A stretch of DNA of 64,000 nucleotides from Trichodelitschia bisporula. Taxonomy: Eukaryota > Ascomycota > Dothideomycetes > Phaeotrichales > Phaeotrichaceae. Made by a program: the position numbers and the translations under genes. Each line of letters starts with the position of its first letter. Within the stretch, counting starts at the first letter, position 1. The notes below the pieces were generated by a model that saw nothing but the letters and a program-made list of their open reading frames with translations, was not told where the DNA came from and did not search any database. Shown here in pieces: positions 1 through 11,700 of the stretch. The stretch is from assembly GCA_010356995.1 (NCBI GenBank), contig ML996690.1:203101-267100 (forward strand). Direction: 5' to 3'.

Positions 1-3000
1 AAGCCGGCAAACCTCGCGACGCGCCTTGCCGCGACTCCCGTTGACCGCAATACGCCGGTTCCAAGCAGTGATCCGGTTGCTCTTTCTAGTCCCCTGACCA
101 CTGGGCGCAACAAGGAGAATGGTCGGGCTTCTCGTCCTGCCGCAGTGAAGCGTGCTGGCGAGGACGCAGACGACATGCCTAGCTCACCAGTGAAGAAGGT
201 ATGTGATGTAATTGCGATATATTTTCCGCACTGACAACTTCAGGGGAGGAAGGCCGTTAAATACGCGGAGTCGGAAGATGAGGCCAATATCGACGAGGTC
301 TTCAAACCTGTCGACGCAAACCGGCGTAGAGTGAACCCCAGCAAGCGCAGAAAGACGGCCATTGAAGATTCTGACGACGAGTTCGGCCTTGATGCGGACA
401 CGGAGGCCGCCATGCTTGCGGCCGAAGAAGGCATGTTCTATGTCCAGTTTCATAACCCTAGCTGACGTACCAGACATGGACAACTTTGTCGTTCCTGATG
501 ACTCTGATGATGACGTTGCAGCCTCAAATAAGCGCAAGCGGTCCGCACCGAAAGCACGCAAGGCGATCCCGTCGTCCCCTCCGCGCCCGTCCACCGACAA
601 TGAAGATGTGGAAATGGACGGGCCCACGGCTACGGCTTCACAGTGGGCGTATGATCCTGAGAATCCCGGTCCGCGCAATCCTTATAGGAAACCGGTTGAG
701 GCCAAGAAGTCAGACAAGAAGCAGAAGGCACACATGAGCGAGCCTGACCAGCGGTATCCATGGTTAGCCAACATTAAGGATGCGGATAGAAACCCCATCG
801 GTCACCCCGACTATGACCCGCGGACCATCTTTATCCCCCCCGGTGCTTGGAACAAATTCTCGCCGTTTGAAAAGCAGTACTGGGAGATCAAGTGCAAGCT
901 CTGGGACACCATCGTCTTCTTCAAGAAGGGCAAGTTCTATGAACTCTACGAGAACGATGCCACCATTGGCCACCAGCTGTTCGACCTCAAGCTCACCGAC
1001 CGTGTCAATATGCGTATGGTCGGAGTCCCAGAGGCGAGTCTGGATCTATGGGCGAACCAGTTCCTTGCCAAGGGCTTCAAGATTGCTCGCGTGGATCAGA
1101 TGGAGAGTGCGCTTGCGAAGGAGATGCGAGAGCGGGATGATTCGGGCCCGAAGAGCAAGAAGGAGGAGAAGATCATCAAGCGCGAGCTGGCCAGTGTGCT
1201 GACGCTGGGCACCCTCGTCGACCCCGGCATGTTGCAAGACGACATGGCCACGTACTGCGTTGCCATTAAGGAGTCTGAAGAAGATGGTCGCCCGGTTTTC
1301 GGTATCGCCTTTGTCGACACCGCCACCGCTCAATTCCAGCTCTCGGAATTTGTCGATGACGTCGACATTACCAAGTTCGAGACCTTCGTCGCTCAGATTC
1401 GACCTGCTGAGCTTCTGCTCGAAAAGGTATGGAGTGTTCTTTCGTATGTTTCGTTAATTAACACCCCTAGGGTTGCATCTCTACTAAAGCGCTTCGTATC
1501 TTGAAGAACAACACCGGGCCTACTACGCTCTGGAACTACCTCAAGCCTGGCAAGGAGTTCTTGGAGGCCGACGTTGCTTGCCGCGACATTGATGGGAGCG
1601 ACTACTTCAAGTCGGATGACGGAGCTAATGCGTGGCCCAAGGCGCTCGAAGAAGCACGCGAGAAGGAGGTTGTGATGTCCGCCTTCGGTGCATTGCTCCA
1701 ATATCTCCGTCTTGTTAAACGCGACCAGGAGCTCATCTCCCTCGGGAACTTTACCTGGTACGATCCGATTCGTAAGGCTACTAGCTTGGTTCTGGACGGG
1801 CAAACCCTCATCAACCTCGAGATCTTCGCAAACACCTTCGATGGTGGCGCCGAGGGAACCTTGTTCCAGATGATCAACCGTTGTGTCACGCCCTTCGGCA
1901 AGCGCATGCTGCGGCAGTGGGTCTGCCACCCGCTCGCCGATGCCGCTAAGATCAATGCGCGCCTTGACGCCGTCGAAGCCATCATGGCCGATTCCGCCTT
2001 AACCAGCAACTTCACGTCATCCTTGAGCAAGATTCCTGACCTCGAGCGCCTGCTGTCTCGTATTCATGCTGGCAGTATCAAGGCGCAGGACTTCGTCCGC
2101 GTTGTCGAGGGCTTCGAGCAGATCGAGTACACGATGAGTCTTTTGGACGAACTTCCTGCGGGCGAGGGTGTCATCGGGCAGCTGCTGTCGTCGATGCCTG
2201 ACCTGGCTGGCAAGCTGGACTTCTGGAAGGACGCCTTCGACCGCACCAAGGCGCGCGAGGAGGGTATCCTCGTGCCGCAGCGTGGTGTCGAAGAGGACTA
2301 CGATGAGAGCCAAGACAAGGTCAACGGCATCTTGAGCGAGCTGGACGCCTACCTCAAAGAAGTGCGCAAGAAGCTCTCCTCCAGCTCCATCGTCTACCGC
2401 GACAACGGCAAGGAGATCTACCAGCTCGAGGTGCCGGTCAAGATCAAGACCGTGCCCAAGGGCTGGGACCAAATGTCCGCCACCAAGCAAGTCAAGCGCT
2501 TCTACAGCCCCGAGCTGCGGAACCTAGTTCGGCGTCTACAAGAAGCGCAAGAAACGCACGGCCAAATCTCACGCAAAGTAGCCGGCCGCGTCTACGCCCG
2601 CTTCGACGAAGACTACACCATCTGGCTCGCCGCCGTCCGCATCATCGCCCAACTCGACTGCCTAATCAGTCTCGCAAAAGCATCCTCCAGCCTCGGATCC
2701 CCCAGCTGCCGCCCTGAGTTCGTCAACTCCGCGCGCACAGTCGTAGAATTCGAAGACCTGCGCCACCCATGCATGATCGCCAAAGTCGACGACTTCATCC
2801 CTAATGATATCAAACTCGGCGGCTCCGCGCCGCTCATCGACCTCCTCACCGGCGCCAACGCAGCGGGTAAATCGACGGTCCTGCGCATGACCTGCATCGC
2901 CGCCATCCTCGCCCAGGTCGGGTGCCACCTACCCTGCGCATCCGCGCGCCTCACGCCTATCGACCGCATCATGTCGCGCCTCGGGGCTTTCGACAACATT

Positions 3001-3576
3001 TTCGCCGCGCAATCGACGTTCTTCGTCGAGCTCTCCGAGACCAAGAAAATCCTCGCCGAGGCCACGCCGCGCTCCCTCGTTATCCTGGACGAGCTGGGCC
3101 GGGGGACGAGTAGCTACGATGGCGTGGCGGTGGCGCAGGCCGTGCTGCACGATGTTGCGACGCGGATTGGGTGTGTTGGGTTCTTTGCTACGCATTACCA
3201 CAGCCTCGCTGCTGAATTCGCGGGACATCCGGAGATCCGCCCGGCGCGCATGGCGATTGAGGTCGATGAGGCGGAGCGCCGCGTGACCTTTTTGTATAAA
3301 CTCGAGCGCGGCGTTGCGGAGGGCAGTTTCGGCATGCATTGCGCGGCGATGTGTGGCATTCCGCGGAAGGTGATTGAGCGGGCGGAGGTTGCGGCCCGCG
3401 AGTGGGAGCATACGAGTCGGCTCAAGGATAGTCTGGAGAAGGCGAGGAGTGCGTGTTATATCCCGCTTGGGATGCAGAGTGATGTGGCGTGGGTTATGAA
3501 GAGTGGGAAGGGGGAGGAGGGGGCGGTGGGTGAGAGGACGCTTGAGGTGCTGCGGAAGGCGATTGCGGGGTTGTAG
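1..3576 (+). CDS. msh6: DNA mismatch repair protein MSH6 (5' end outside window)
   Basis: MutS-family ATPase that pairs with MSH2 to recognise base mismatches and small loops in nuclear DNA. Exons read as 1-198, 244-430, 474-1426 and 1471-3576, giving 1147 codons plus stop. The missing start should hold the PCNA-binding peptide. The N-terminal part is acidic and Ser/Pro-rich. The mismatch-reading Phe-X-Glu motif sits in GKFYELYE near nt 930. The C-terminal ATPase has Walker A TGANAAGKST (nt ~2850), Walker B LVILDELGRGTS (nt ~3080) and the switch FATHYHSLA (nt ~3185). The Ala-rich Walker A variant is, as I recall, normal for fungal MSH6. Introns are 45, 43 and 44 nt; the second starts with GC instead of GT, and only that reading keeps the frame. 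No sign of inactivation. MSH6 rather than MSH3 because of the long acidic N-terminus and the motif variants. Confidence 0.95.
431..473 (+). other. GC-AG spliceosomal intron in msh6
   Basis: The exon ends in AAG and the intron begins GCATGT, carries a GCTGAC branch-like site and ends GTACCAG. Removing these 43 nt joins an acidic stretch ending in Glu-Glu to DMDNFVVPDDSD in frame. Leaving it in runs into a TGA within about 15 codons. No GT donor nearby restores the frame. Confidence 0.75.
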
Positions 3577-3793
3577 AGGCTTTTGCCTTTGTCTAGATGT
3601 GGTGTTCTGTTGTTCGGAGCAAATTGTGGGATGGGCGGTGTTCGTATGGCTGGTAATCTGAGCAATGTCTAATCTGTATCCTCACTGTGGCGATCGTATG
3701 TCCGTCGGATCGATAGTGCCTAGTTCATGTACTAGTGAGTACATGGAATGGTCCGGATAGGATGCCCACCATCAGCATGCTTGAGCAACACCA

Positions 3794-3883
3794 GCCCCTT
3801 TAGCTCAGTTGGTAGAGCGCGGCACTAGTACCTGTTCACAACAGTCAATGCCGAGGTCGATAGTTCAACTCTGTCAGGGGGCA
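3794..3883 (+). tRNA. tRNA-Thr (AGT anticodon) with a 17-nt intron
   Basis: Cloverleaf read by eye. The acceptor stem GCCCCTT (3794-3800) pairs with AGGGGGC (3876-3882), followed by discriminator A. The D arm is GCTC/GAGC around AGTTGGTA. The anticodon stem CGGCA (3820-3824) pairs with TGCCG (3849-3853). The loop CTAGTA-A gives anticodon AGT at 3827-3829. The intron 3831-3847 lies one base 3' of the anticodon, the canonical place for nuclear tRNA introns. The T arm is GATAG/CTGTC around TTCAACT. The mature tRNA is 73 nt before CCA addition. Confidence 0.9.
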
Positions 3884-3906
3884 AGCTTAAGCAGCTTGAT
3901 TCTTTG

Positions 3907-3916
3907 TTTTTTTTTT
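3907..3916 (+). terminator. RNA polymerase III T-run terminator of the tRNA gene
   Basis: An uninterrupted T10 run begins 24 nt after the end of the tRNA-Thr gene, the usual signal for Pol III termination on the coding strand. Confidence 0.7.
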
Positions 3917-4360
3917 ATCTCAACATTTTGGTCCCGCTGCCTTGGGCATTGAGTCGCGGTTGTCACTCGTTGGGACTGACCGTAAGCATAGTATTTGATG
4001 AGACACCTTAAATCACAAGCATGCATCCCACACATCACATCAACAAGGTAAATGGGGGGAACGATGAGTTATCATGAGCCAGTACCTATCCAGAGCCGCT
4101 GTCTGAATAAGTCTAAAACGAGCTCAAGGAAATATATGAACTGTGCAACTGGGGGTATAACAAGCCACCGAGAACGCCATCAGCTATGAAAAATGCAAGC
4201 GGAAAAGGTCGTGTCCTCTCATTCGCACATCTCCATACTAAGCCCGCACAACCGTGAAACCCAGATATGCGCTAGTGACGAATCAAATAGCGTGTCTGGC
4301 AGTTTCGGCCTGAGAAGGAGAAGGCAGGGGAGCCTCAGTTTGGGATCGCTCAGCAGCCGC
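3917..4360. other. Non-coding interval, tRNA to telomere-protein gene
   Basis: About 440 nt, AT-richer than the flanking genes. It should hold the 3' untranslated region of the minus-strand gene that ends at 4361. I see no further gene. Confidence 0.5.
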
Positions 4361-7300
4361 TCAAAAGCGTTTGCCATGGTAAGGATCTGCTTAAACGTTA
4401 GCACTGGTCAAATCCGGAAGGGGGATTATACTTTTCGAGCGACCTTGAGACGAAGTACCCGGAGCAAGTGTGCTACCCTTGGTGATTTTGCTAGCGGGCT
4501 TCTTCGTGGGTTTGCTGGTGGATTCGGCAGTGCTGCTCGGGGTGGAGGAGCTTCCCGGTAGCGACTGGCGAGACAACTTAGAGGAAGACCTCTTCTTGAC
4601 CTTTTCACCTGTCCCGTCAAGATTGCTGGGAAAGCTCTTTCTGACCGGCTTAGGCGGAACAACGAAACCGCCATTGCTGTTAAAGCTAGAGGCGGGCTTC
4701 GCAGGGACCTCAGGTTTCGTAGCCTGAGGCTTTGTAGTTTTGACGATCGTGCCGGGGCGAGGGGGTTTGCTGGAGGCGGGCTTGATCAGAGTTTGGCGCG
4801 CCGTGGCCTTCGAAGTTGGAGCGTCGGGGTTACGCGGCGCCACAGCTGGATTGACATTGCCGTTGGTGGGTTTCTCGGAAACCTTAGCTTTCTCAATGTC
4901 AGCTTCGATGTCAGGAGTGGGAGACATTTCCTGGTCGGTCACCAGTGCTGAGTCTACTGCAGATAGGACTTTGCCGTTAGTCACGTTCGTCAAGGAAGCA
5001 CCGGCCATGCCGTTAGCTGCTTCAATGGTACGCTGCTTCTTCGCAGGAAGACGCTGAGGCGTATCAAAAGCCTTGCGACGAGGGGCGTGGGAGCGAGCCA
5101 GAACACCTGAGACATCCGTAGTAGTAGATACGGAAGGAGTACTACAACGTTAGAGTACATACGAGATTGGGTTTGAGATACATACCGGCTGGCTTCAGGA
5201 GACACAATGGCTCGCATGGCCTCCAACGTCAGAACACGGGTCGTGTACCGCGGAGTGATGGTCCCATAGTAGTACTCAGAATAAGGAACTGGTTCTTGCC
5301 CATTCCTCACGAGATCAATCACGTAAGGAAGGTAGTCTTTGTCATGTCGAATCACGTAGTCATCCCAAAGGGATGGATGGGGACGGAACTCGGACGCCGA
5401 GCTCGCCTCAACGCAGATGTTCTTGAAATGGCCGATATTTCCGTGATACTCGGGGTACACTACGGAGAACTCGAGATATATCTCCTCAAGACTGGGAGCT
5501 TGGGCGGATGTCGGGACGAGCGCCCATGCGTGACCGCGTGAACTGACTGATATCGGAGACGCCTGCTGGAAGGACGTTGGATCAACCTGCATAGGCGATG
5601 CGGAACGATGCTGGAAAACAGTTGGGGATGGCTGCGCAGACTGGGGCTGCGACCCTTGAGTAAAACCAGGCGACTGGTATTCCAGGACGCGTGCCAGCGA
5701 CTTATGAGAGGAAACTGCAGAAGGTTGTCGAAGAAACGGACTCTGTTGCTGGATAGGGGTCCGGGCGCCGCTTGCGTTTGAAAAGGCATGAGGGCTCTCT
5801 GGAAGAGAGTGTTGAGACTCAATAGAGTGGCGCCGGGGACCTGGCAGAGATGGAGAAGGGACGAATCCAGGACTGATAGACGGCTCACGATTCATTATGC
5901 CGGCTCCAGATGCCGTTGGGGTTTGGGCATTCGGACCCTGCTCAGATCCTCCGTTGGGTGTCTGGTGTGCAGGAAAAGAATTGTCCTGCCCCATTGCCCG
6001 TAATTCCGCGTTCAACGATGCTCTGTTGGAAAATCCGACTGCTTCTGGTTGCGACGCAGCATGCATGTGCTCCGCGGTGGACAGTTCATGAGAACCAGTA
6101 GGTGCACTAGACAAGCTGCGTCTGCGGGCGTGAATTGCCGACAACCCGGAGCTCGGCAGGGCTGAGGTGCTCAAAGCCGACGACGCAAACGCAGCGCGGT
6201 AGCTTGATGACGACCGCAAAGGGGATGAGTTGGTTGCGGGTAAATTCGTCCCAAAGCTTTGCGTCTGGAATAATTCATGGACTTCGTTACGATGCTGCAC
6301 TTGTGTTGCCACCGCAGCATCCATCGCACTCTGGACGGGGTCTCGGCTAATAAAAGTCTTCTCAGCCGACATGGGGGAGATACCAGGAGGCTGAAAGCTG
6401 GTGGGAGCACTGTGCTTCGCAGATTGACCAGTGTATTCCAGCGACGATTGCGGAACAGATGTGGTGGAGGTGCTGGACTGGAGCCGCTTAGCAAGTCGGA
6501 CCTGCGGCGTGTCTTCTACTTCGACTACGACGTCAATGTTTACATTCGTCTCTACTGCTGTTTCGAGGGCTCGGGGAACATCCATTTCCATTTCCATTTC
6601 ACTGTCCTCTTCCTGGAGATCTTGACGCTTCTGGAGCCGTTGTTGTACATCGGCTGACTCGGCAAGCGGCCGCTTCTGATGCTCCTTGTGGCGCATATTG
6701 CCGGCATGGCCCAAATCTCGCACGGGGGAAGAATCTGGTGGAAGATCAGTGCCAGACGGCAAAGCGTCATCGTGTGCCCGCAAAGTAGGCGACAGTGGCC
6801 ACTCGTCTTCGCCCAACGCCTCGGAAGAGTCAGAATCAGAATCAGTATTGTTGACGTTTATTGCCTCAGCCACTTTCGGAGTGTCTGCATTCTTCGGCAT
6901 AGCCGAAGCACGATAACGCTCATACCACAAAGTCGGCACGTTGAGAACTGGGAATGAGACACCAGGGTGCTGTGGAAACCAGGAGGTGCGTTTCTCGAGA
7001 AGCTCCTCTTGATCCTTTGGAATAACTGTGAGCGTCCGAGTGATACGAGCAAAGCTGCTCCATGGATCAGATTTCTCAACCGCAGGACCCTTGGTCGATA
7101 CAACGGTGGACAACGCGGCGTCGGGCTCAGCAGTTACAACTGACTCGGGAGCATTGAGTGCAGATGGGACAGATTCAAGCTCGTCAAGATGGACTGGGTT
7201 GTCTTTTGTGGCGCCGAGTGTCGTCTCGAGGTTCAGGGCCGAGTCTCCAACTAACATGCCCGACTGCACGTTGAACGTGAGAAGCGACTCCGATGGGCCA

Positions 7301-8081
7301 TTGGTCAGGTTTGTAGATACCGTACCACCCCAGTCAAAATCCGGGAGCTCCTGCTTAATCACTGGCGTGATTTGACCATCTTGCAGAGGGGGCTCTGGAC
7401 CCCGAAGAGATGCTGTGTTGTGCACAAACTGTGTGGCGAATTGACTCTCTCCTACCCCATTAGGGGGCGCCATCTCAATCTCACAGAGCCGATCCAATTC
7501 TCTTATGAACTCCACGATTTTGGGAAGTGTCGCAGCCCAAGGTGGCTTATTGGGAATGGAAGACTTTCCGGTCACTGAGAACTTTTCCACGATGAGCTTG
7601 ACGGCAGAATCAACACCGCCGTAGCAGGTGAAGATCAGCTCGAACTCATGTAATTCAATGATGGCACCCGGAGAGAGCTGGTTGAGCTGCGGGACCGGTA
7701 AAGCCTGCAGCGCACCGGGGGTGATGGATACTGCGATAGATACATAATCGTCGGAGAGGATAGCATTCCGATAGGAAGTCGGGTCCGGCTTGTTTTGGAC
7801 CTACTGATATCAGCAAGTTCCGCAAAGGAAAATTGAACGCGACTTACGTCAATGATGTGCAAGACGTATGGGCCTCCTTTTTTCGAAGTGAATGTCGCGT
7901 GGACGTCGGCGTCGGTATACCTTGCGCCCGTCGAGCGATTGGTGAGCGGTGGAACTGTTTTTGAAGCACTGCGCCTCCAGGAAAGGAGGGGGTGAACCTC
8001 CTCGACAATGAATGTAGCAAGCCAATTATTCATGGACTGTGACGCGTCGTAAGGGAGTCGGGGAGTAGGTTGCGTCTCCAT
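4361..8081 (-). CDS. Telomere-protein candidate with TPP1/Est3-like OB fold
   Basis: Predicted shelterin-type protein. Exons on the minus strand are 8081-7848, 7800-5186, 5141-4432 and 4386-4361, giving 1194 codons. If the last 45-nt intron is not removed, the frame ends at 4391 (1199 codons). Residues ~15-150 read like an OB fold of the TPP1/Est3 family: an early NNWL helix, then AILSDDYVSIAVSITPGAL and PGAIIELHEFELIF strands. Residues ~150-840 are Ser/Pro-rich and probably disordered. A second conserved-looking block at ~848-950 includes VYPEYHGNIGHFKNIC and HPSLWDDYVIRHDKDYLPYV; I believe it recurs in filamentous-fungal homologues but cannot verify that here. The C-terminus is basic and Ser-rich. 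Expected partners are a POT1-like telomeric DNA-binding protein and telomerase. It shares a divergent promoter with FAB1. The family call rests on pattern memory, not alignment. Confidence 0.62.
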
Positions 8082-8728
8082 GGTGGCAACGGTGGTGAGG
8101 GGAGGTGTTGCGGAGTAAAGAATGGAGTGAGGTTGAGAAGAATGTATGGCTGCAGTAAGCTACTGTAAGGGTTGTACTCCCATGACTCAATTAGCGACAG
8201 GCCAAATCGTCGCGATGTGGTCAAGATGAGAAGGATAGAGGCGGCATATCGAAGGTGCGTTGGGCACGTAGTATGGAGTTGCGGCAGGAAGTTTGGACTG
8301 CGTTTCGCGACACCACGGGGTCACGCGTCTGTGGCGGGGTCCTGGAACATCGTTGTTCCCCTTCCGCCTGCCATGTCGTCAGACGTCGATCTTGAGCCTG
8401 ACTTCAAACGAGGCATGCGCATCTCGTTCAAAGACATTCCCTCCTGCTTGATTTCAAACACCTGACCGCTCTCTTTTGCTTCTTCAACAACGGTTCGCCT
8501 TTCAACCGTTCGCCGGTTTCCACTCCTTCCCAAGGCCTTCATGTCCGCTTCCACTTCCCTCCGCCCCAAAGGTACTCACTCAGTCACCCCGCCCTCTGCC
8601 TACTTTCACCAGCGCGTCTCCAAGCTGACTCCCGAGTCGCAGAATCCTCCACCGCTCATATCCGTCAACTTCCTTGTCTGACGGGTGATCCCACATGCTG
8701 GCTGGCGCGCTGAGCCTCGCCGGTCACC
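8082..8728. promoter_or_regulatory. Divergent promoter region (telomere-protein candidate / FAB1)
   Basis: 647 nt between two start codons pointing away from each other, so both 5' leaders and promoters must lie here. The FAB1 ATG sits in TCACCATGG, a good initiation context. I see no clear TATA box or other gene. Confidence 0.6.
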
Positions 8729-11700
8729 ATGGCTCGATCGCGCAGTCCGTCCGCCTCCTCCGCCCTCTCCTCTATATCCTCTCGGCCGACGCTGGACAAA
8801 GAGGCGCTGTCGCTTGCCCTGGACCAGATTCACACTTCAGCTTCTCGAACCGATACCCTCACTACGTTCGATGACTTCGCCGCGCCTCCACGCCCGACCA
8901 GCAGCAATGAGACCAAAACCTTCAACGCGGGTGAGATAGTTCCAGGCGGTTTGAGCGGATTATACAGTCGAATCAAGGCATCAGTTGGCGCGGCGAGAGA
9001 TGCAGTGTCTGGTACTACGGTCGATAGTGCCGATGACGCCTCTCTCAAAAGTGTCAAGCCCAAGCCTTTGGTGGCCAAAGTCTCCGTTGCGACGACTGCT
9101 GTCAACGCGGAATCGACGCCCTCTTCACGCCTACAGTCGCCTCTATCGGCAAAATTTTCGGATGCACCGGTCACAGTCAGCGAGAGCTCTGAGTTCCCCG
9201 GCAAGCTTCCACCTCCACCACAGGAAAGGCTACAGCCCGGGAGTGCGGAGTCGCTGGTGCGGGCTCCGAAGGGCGGTGATCGGTCTCCCGATAGTGCCCG
9301 CCGCAAACAGAGTAGCGGAGAGGCGTCTATGAGCAGGCCGCGTCCGTCGGATGCTTCGCTTGAGGGCACGATATTGCTCAGGCCAGCCGATCCCTTGGTT
9401 CCTGGCATTAAGCTACAAGATACGAGGCTGAAGCAAGTCGGATTTGGGGTCTCGAGGGACGGTCCTGTGGATCCTGCCAGGCCTCGAAATGTGGTCACGT
9501 CTGCGCCAACCTCAAAGGGGGCGCCCTTCGTGCAAATGCTTGATTTTAGATCTAGACAGGATTCGTCCGGCCCCTTGGCGGAGGTGTCTGGTTCGTTCCA
9601 AGGCTCGGGGGAACCTTCTGCCACGCCAAACCTCTTGTCTGCCGCCGGCAGCAACTCGCGTCCGCCGCTTCTTCAAATAGGTGCTTCTCACCTTCCCGGC
9701 TACCGCCCGTCTCGTTCAAACTCTTCCGAAGGCGACTTTAGCTCGGTAGCGACGATGATCGCCCCCGTACGTCGTCCGCATTATGAGGATATCGAAGAGC
9801 ACCCCAGACCCACTCATGTTGACGAAGATCACATCTCACGGATGAGGAGCAAGATATTAGCCAAGGAACTGTGGATGCGAGATGAAAATGCGAAGGACTG
9901 CTTCTATTGCGGAGACACCTTCTCGGCATTCCGGAGAAAGCATCACTGCCGCATCTGTGGGAATATCTTTGACTCCAAATGCACTACGCTGGTCGATGGC
10001 AAGATGTTTGGGCAGTCAGGCAGAATTAGAGTGTGTACGGGATGTGAAGGCATCGTTTATGGCACGGACGACGACTCATCTGAGTACTCAGACGATGGCT
10101 CTGTCGCACATCAAACTTCCCCTCGCAACACTGCAGACTGGACACCCTTGGTCGGGCAACAGAACTGGGAGTCCGGAGCCCAGGATGACCACTTGACCGT
10201 TGGCACGCCTACGATGGGCATCCCTGTATCGTGGGAGTCAAAACGGCGGTCTGCCGTCATCGAGTTTGACAATGAGCCTTCTCTAGCGCGTCCCAGCTCG
10301 TCCCGATCACTCAGGTCGTTGAGTGGCCACCCACGATCTTCCACTCACAGGCGTCACTTGTCACGCCATGGCCATCAGCACATGAAAAGTCTTAAAGGTC
10401 TCACTGATGACCGTGCCCCCTTTCAGGGCCATGATATGGAGTCAGTGAACAAAGGCTTTCTGCTCCCTGCCTTCCACCACGACAATATTATTGACCCTGA
10501 TCTTGCGCCTTTTCTATCCGACGACGGTTCGAGTGAAGAAGATACACCTAGCATATTTGCAACCCTAAACTCGGACCCACACTCCCCTACAAGAGGCGAA
10601 ACCGATCGGTCAGGCTTTGGGGGCCTTTTCTCATCCGTCCGCCGGGGCAAAACCTGGGCTGACCGAAATGTACCAATAGGCCACGCCAGTGGTGCTGACA
10701 CTATGAGTATGCTGGGAAGGGCCAACTCGCGCCACAACCGCAAGCGCACCTTGAGCGTCAGTAGCATCTACCATCCTCGCCCCTCCCCCAGGCGCACGAA
10801 GAGCAAGAGCTTGTTGAATGGATTCTCTTCTAATATGCCCGCATCGCTGATGCCAACTGGCACCCCGAAGAACCCCCCTCTGCCCAGCCGCGGGCCGAAC
10901 AAGATGATGCGCAGCGCGTCGATGCGCGGGGCCTCCGCCCCCGTTGTTGAGCTCAACCAGGCGAGCTTGCTGCACGTGCGACGCATGCTGAAGCAGATGT
11001 TACAGGATGCTCAGATTCCGAACTCACGGCGGTGGGAAAAGGCGTTACGGCCCATCTTGCTTCAGTGCACCGATGACGTCAATCCGGACATTCAGCGCAA
11101 CGACGATATTGACGTCCGTCATTACATCAAGCTGAAGAAGATCCCAGGTGGGAAACCAGGCGATACCAGCTATGTCTCTGGAGTGGTATTCACGAAGAAC
11201 CTCGCACTGAAGAGCATGCCGCGGAGTATCCCTCAACCACGGATTGCCATTGTTGCATTCCCGATTGAATATACCCGGCACGAACAACACTTCATGAGTC
11301 TTGAGCCTGTGATCGCGCAGGAGCGCGAATACCTGTGGAATCTCGTCAAGCGGATCGCCGCGCTGAATCCACAGGTGCTACTGGTGGAGAAGAACGTCGC
11401 CGGGCTGGCCTTGGATTTTCTCGAGCAGGCTGGCATTGCCGTTATTTGCAATGTCAAGCCCTCGGTGCTGAATGCGGTGGCACGGTGCACCCAGACTCGC
11501 CTCATAACGTCCCCGGACAAGCTCGCTATTGACCCGTCTCAATTAGGCCGCTGCGGTAGTTTCGACGTCAAGACCTACGTGCATGGAAAGATGAAGAAGA
11601 CATTTGTCTACATCAGCGGCTGTCAGAAAGATCTGGGCTGCACTATCGTACTGCGCGGCGCCGAGATGTCGTATTTGCGAAAGCTGAAGCGCATAACTGA

